From Bacteroidales bacterium GP4 (GTDB taxonomy: Bacteria > Bacteroidota > Bacteroidia > Bacteroidales > Muribaculaceae): 5,151 nucleotides of DNA. Below are positions 4,621 to 5,151 of the stretch, in pieces. Position 1 is the stretch's first letter. The number at the start of each line of letters is the position of its first letter. The position numbers were made by a program, and so were the translations under genes. The stretch lies in NCBI GenBank assembly GCA_001701065.1, contig DAAL01000116.1:1-5151 (forward strand), in the 5' to 3' direction. The notes under the pieces are model-generated. The model searched no databases. It was given only the letters and a program-made list of their open reading frames with translations, and was not told the origin of the DNA.

Positions 4621-4955
4621 AATCCACTTCTGTTCATTATCTCTCTTATATTGTCAAGGGCTTTCTTTTGCATCTCATCCTGTAAGACTTTATCCGTCAG
4701 TTGCACTATGCGATTATTACATTCGGATAGGGCGGACGAAATGCCTTCAAGATAGCGGGTGTGATTGTTATTTGGAGAGTATAATTGGGCAAAGGCGGCT
4801 AACCTATATTCCGATTCAAGACGATCCTTGACAAAAAGGAGCGAGGTGAGCTTTTCAATGCTATTTCCTTTTGAAACAAAATCGGCGAACTCTCTCAAAG
4901 GATTTCCTTTTGGAAAAAGAAGCAGTATTGCTTTTATGAAGTCTGATTCTGTCAT
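4617..4955 (-). CDS. Unrecognised 112-residue helical protein running into the pseudogene
   Basis: I do not recognise this protein. It has no signal peptide or membrane segment. Three or four helices are apparent: residues 3-14 (SDFIKAILLLFP), 20-28, 32-62, then after a NNNH turn (62-65) a long amphipathic helix at 66-108 that may form a coiled coil. The ATG at 4955 is the first in frame; no Shine-Dalgarno is seen. The stop codon and roughly the last residues lie in or at the edge of the sequence of the downstream pseudogene, so the original C-terminus may have been lost and replaced. The preceding gene ends 73 bp upstream in the same direction, so the two may share a transcript. It could be a truncated gene of the same rearrangement. 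Confidence 0.6.
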   Translation of the reverse strand: MTESDFIKAILLLFPKGNPLREFADFVSKGNSIEKLTSLLFVKDRLESEYRLAAFAQLYSPNNNHTRYLEGISSALSECNNRIVQLTDKVLQDEMQKKALDNIREIMNRSGF

Positions 4956-5028
4956 ATTTTACGTTCTAAAGATTGTTATTCTATGCTGTTTAAAGCAGGA
5001 TTGGAGGAGTTAAAAACGAGCGATGTGG

Positions 5029-5151
5029 TTATATTAGAAGCCATTTATAAGCAGCACAGACGTTAATGACTTGTCCATTAACATCCAACACACGCTCCTC
5101 AAAGGCGGTTACCAGAATTAAGTTGTCACATTTGAGTGATGTTCCGGCTTT
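5029..5151 (-). CDS. C-terminal 40 residues of an unrecognised gene entering from the right edge
   Basis: The minus frame is open from the right edge for 40 codons to a TAA at 5031-5029; the other two minus frames close within about 35 bases of the edge. The piece alternates hydrophobic and charged residues in a strand-like way (DNLILVTAFEERVLDVNGQ, then a tail rich in aliphatic and aromatic residues). No family is recognised. With only 40 codons it could be a chance open frame, but its direction and spacing fit the gene that follows. Confidence 0.45.
   Translation of the reverse strand, partial: KAGTSLKCDNLILVTAFEERVLDVNGQVINVCAAYKWLLI

Noticed and set aside
4983..5066. Plus-strand 27-codon frame with protein-like composition starting at ATG 4983
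   Set aside because: It is very short, opposes the direction of every other gene, overlaps the partial gene at the right edge and has no recognised motif.

Overview
The window looks like part of an integrated mobile or mobilizable element from a Bacteroidales-type gut bacterium. This rests on three things: recognisable Bacteroidales-style proteins (a DUF3853-like helix-turn-helix protein, a RepA-like P-loop ATPase with a divergent Walker A motif, and a Toprim primase with a cysteine-free CHC2-like domain), a TAnnTTTG-type -7 promoter element, and mostly weak Shine-Dalgarno sequences. All supported genes lie on the minus strand, so transcription runs from right (5151) to left (1). No integrase, relaxase, rRNA, tRNA or CRISPR array is visible.

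Right part (about 5151 to 4213). An unrecognised gene enters from the right edge and ends at 5029. It is followed by an unrecognised 112-codon gene (4955-4617). That gene runs directly into the truncated 3' end of an AlbA_2/RecG-C-like ATP-binding protein gene (about 4620-4213). This remnant lacks its N-terminal part and carries an in-frame amber codon inside a 12-bp tandem repeat, so it is a pseudogene and points to past rearrangement.

Middle part (4066 to 2882). Two unrecognised helical proteins (258 and 114 codons) lie in the same reading frame, separated by one TAA and 21 open codons without a start. The only upstream ATG there opens a 20-codon minicistron whose stop overlaps the start of the 114-codon gene. 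A terminator-like hairpin follows at 2806-2772.

Left part (2881 to 1). A dense non-coding stretch of about 240 bp holds two clusters of AGTGGT-type direct repeats, palindromes, a promoter-like -7 box and two tandem hairpins in the presumed leader. It precedes a compact gene set: DUF3853-like DNA-binding protein, RepA-like ATPase (GTGA overlap, very strong Shine-Dalgarno), primase, and a gene cut by the left edge that may encode a ribbon-helix-helix protein. Helicase-like ATPase plus primase plus small DNA-binding protein next to direct repeats recalls the RepA/RepB/RepC and iteron layout of RSF1010. It also recalls the primase-containing segment of NBU-type Bacteroides elements. My inference is that this is the replication or excision module of the element, with the mobilization genes probably further left.

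There is no gene-free stretch over 300 bases. The two largest are 2645-2881 (described above) and 4067-4212, where I see no clear feature.
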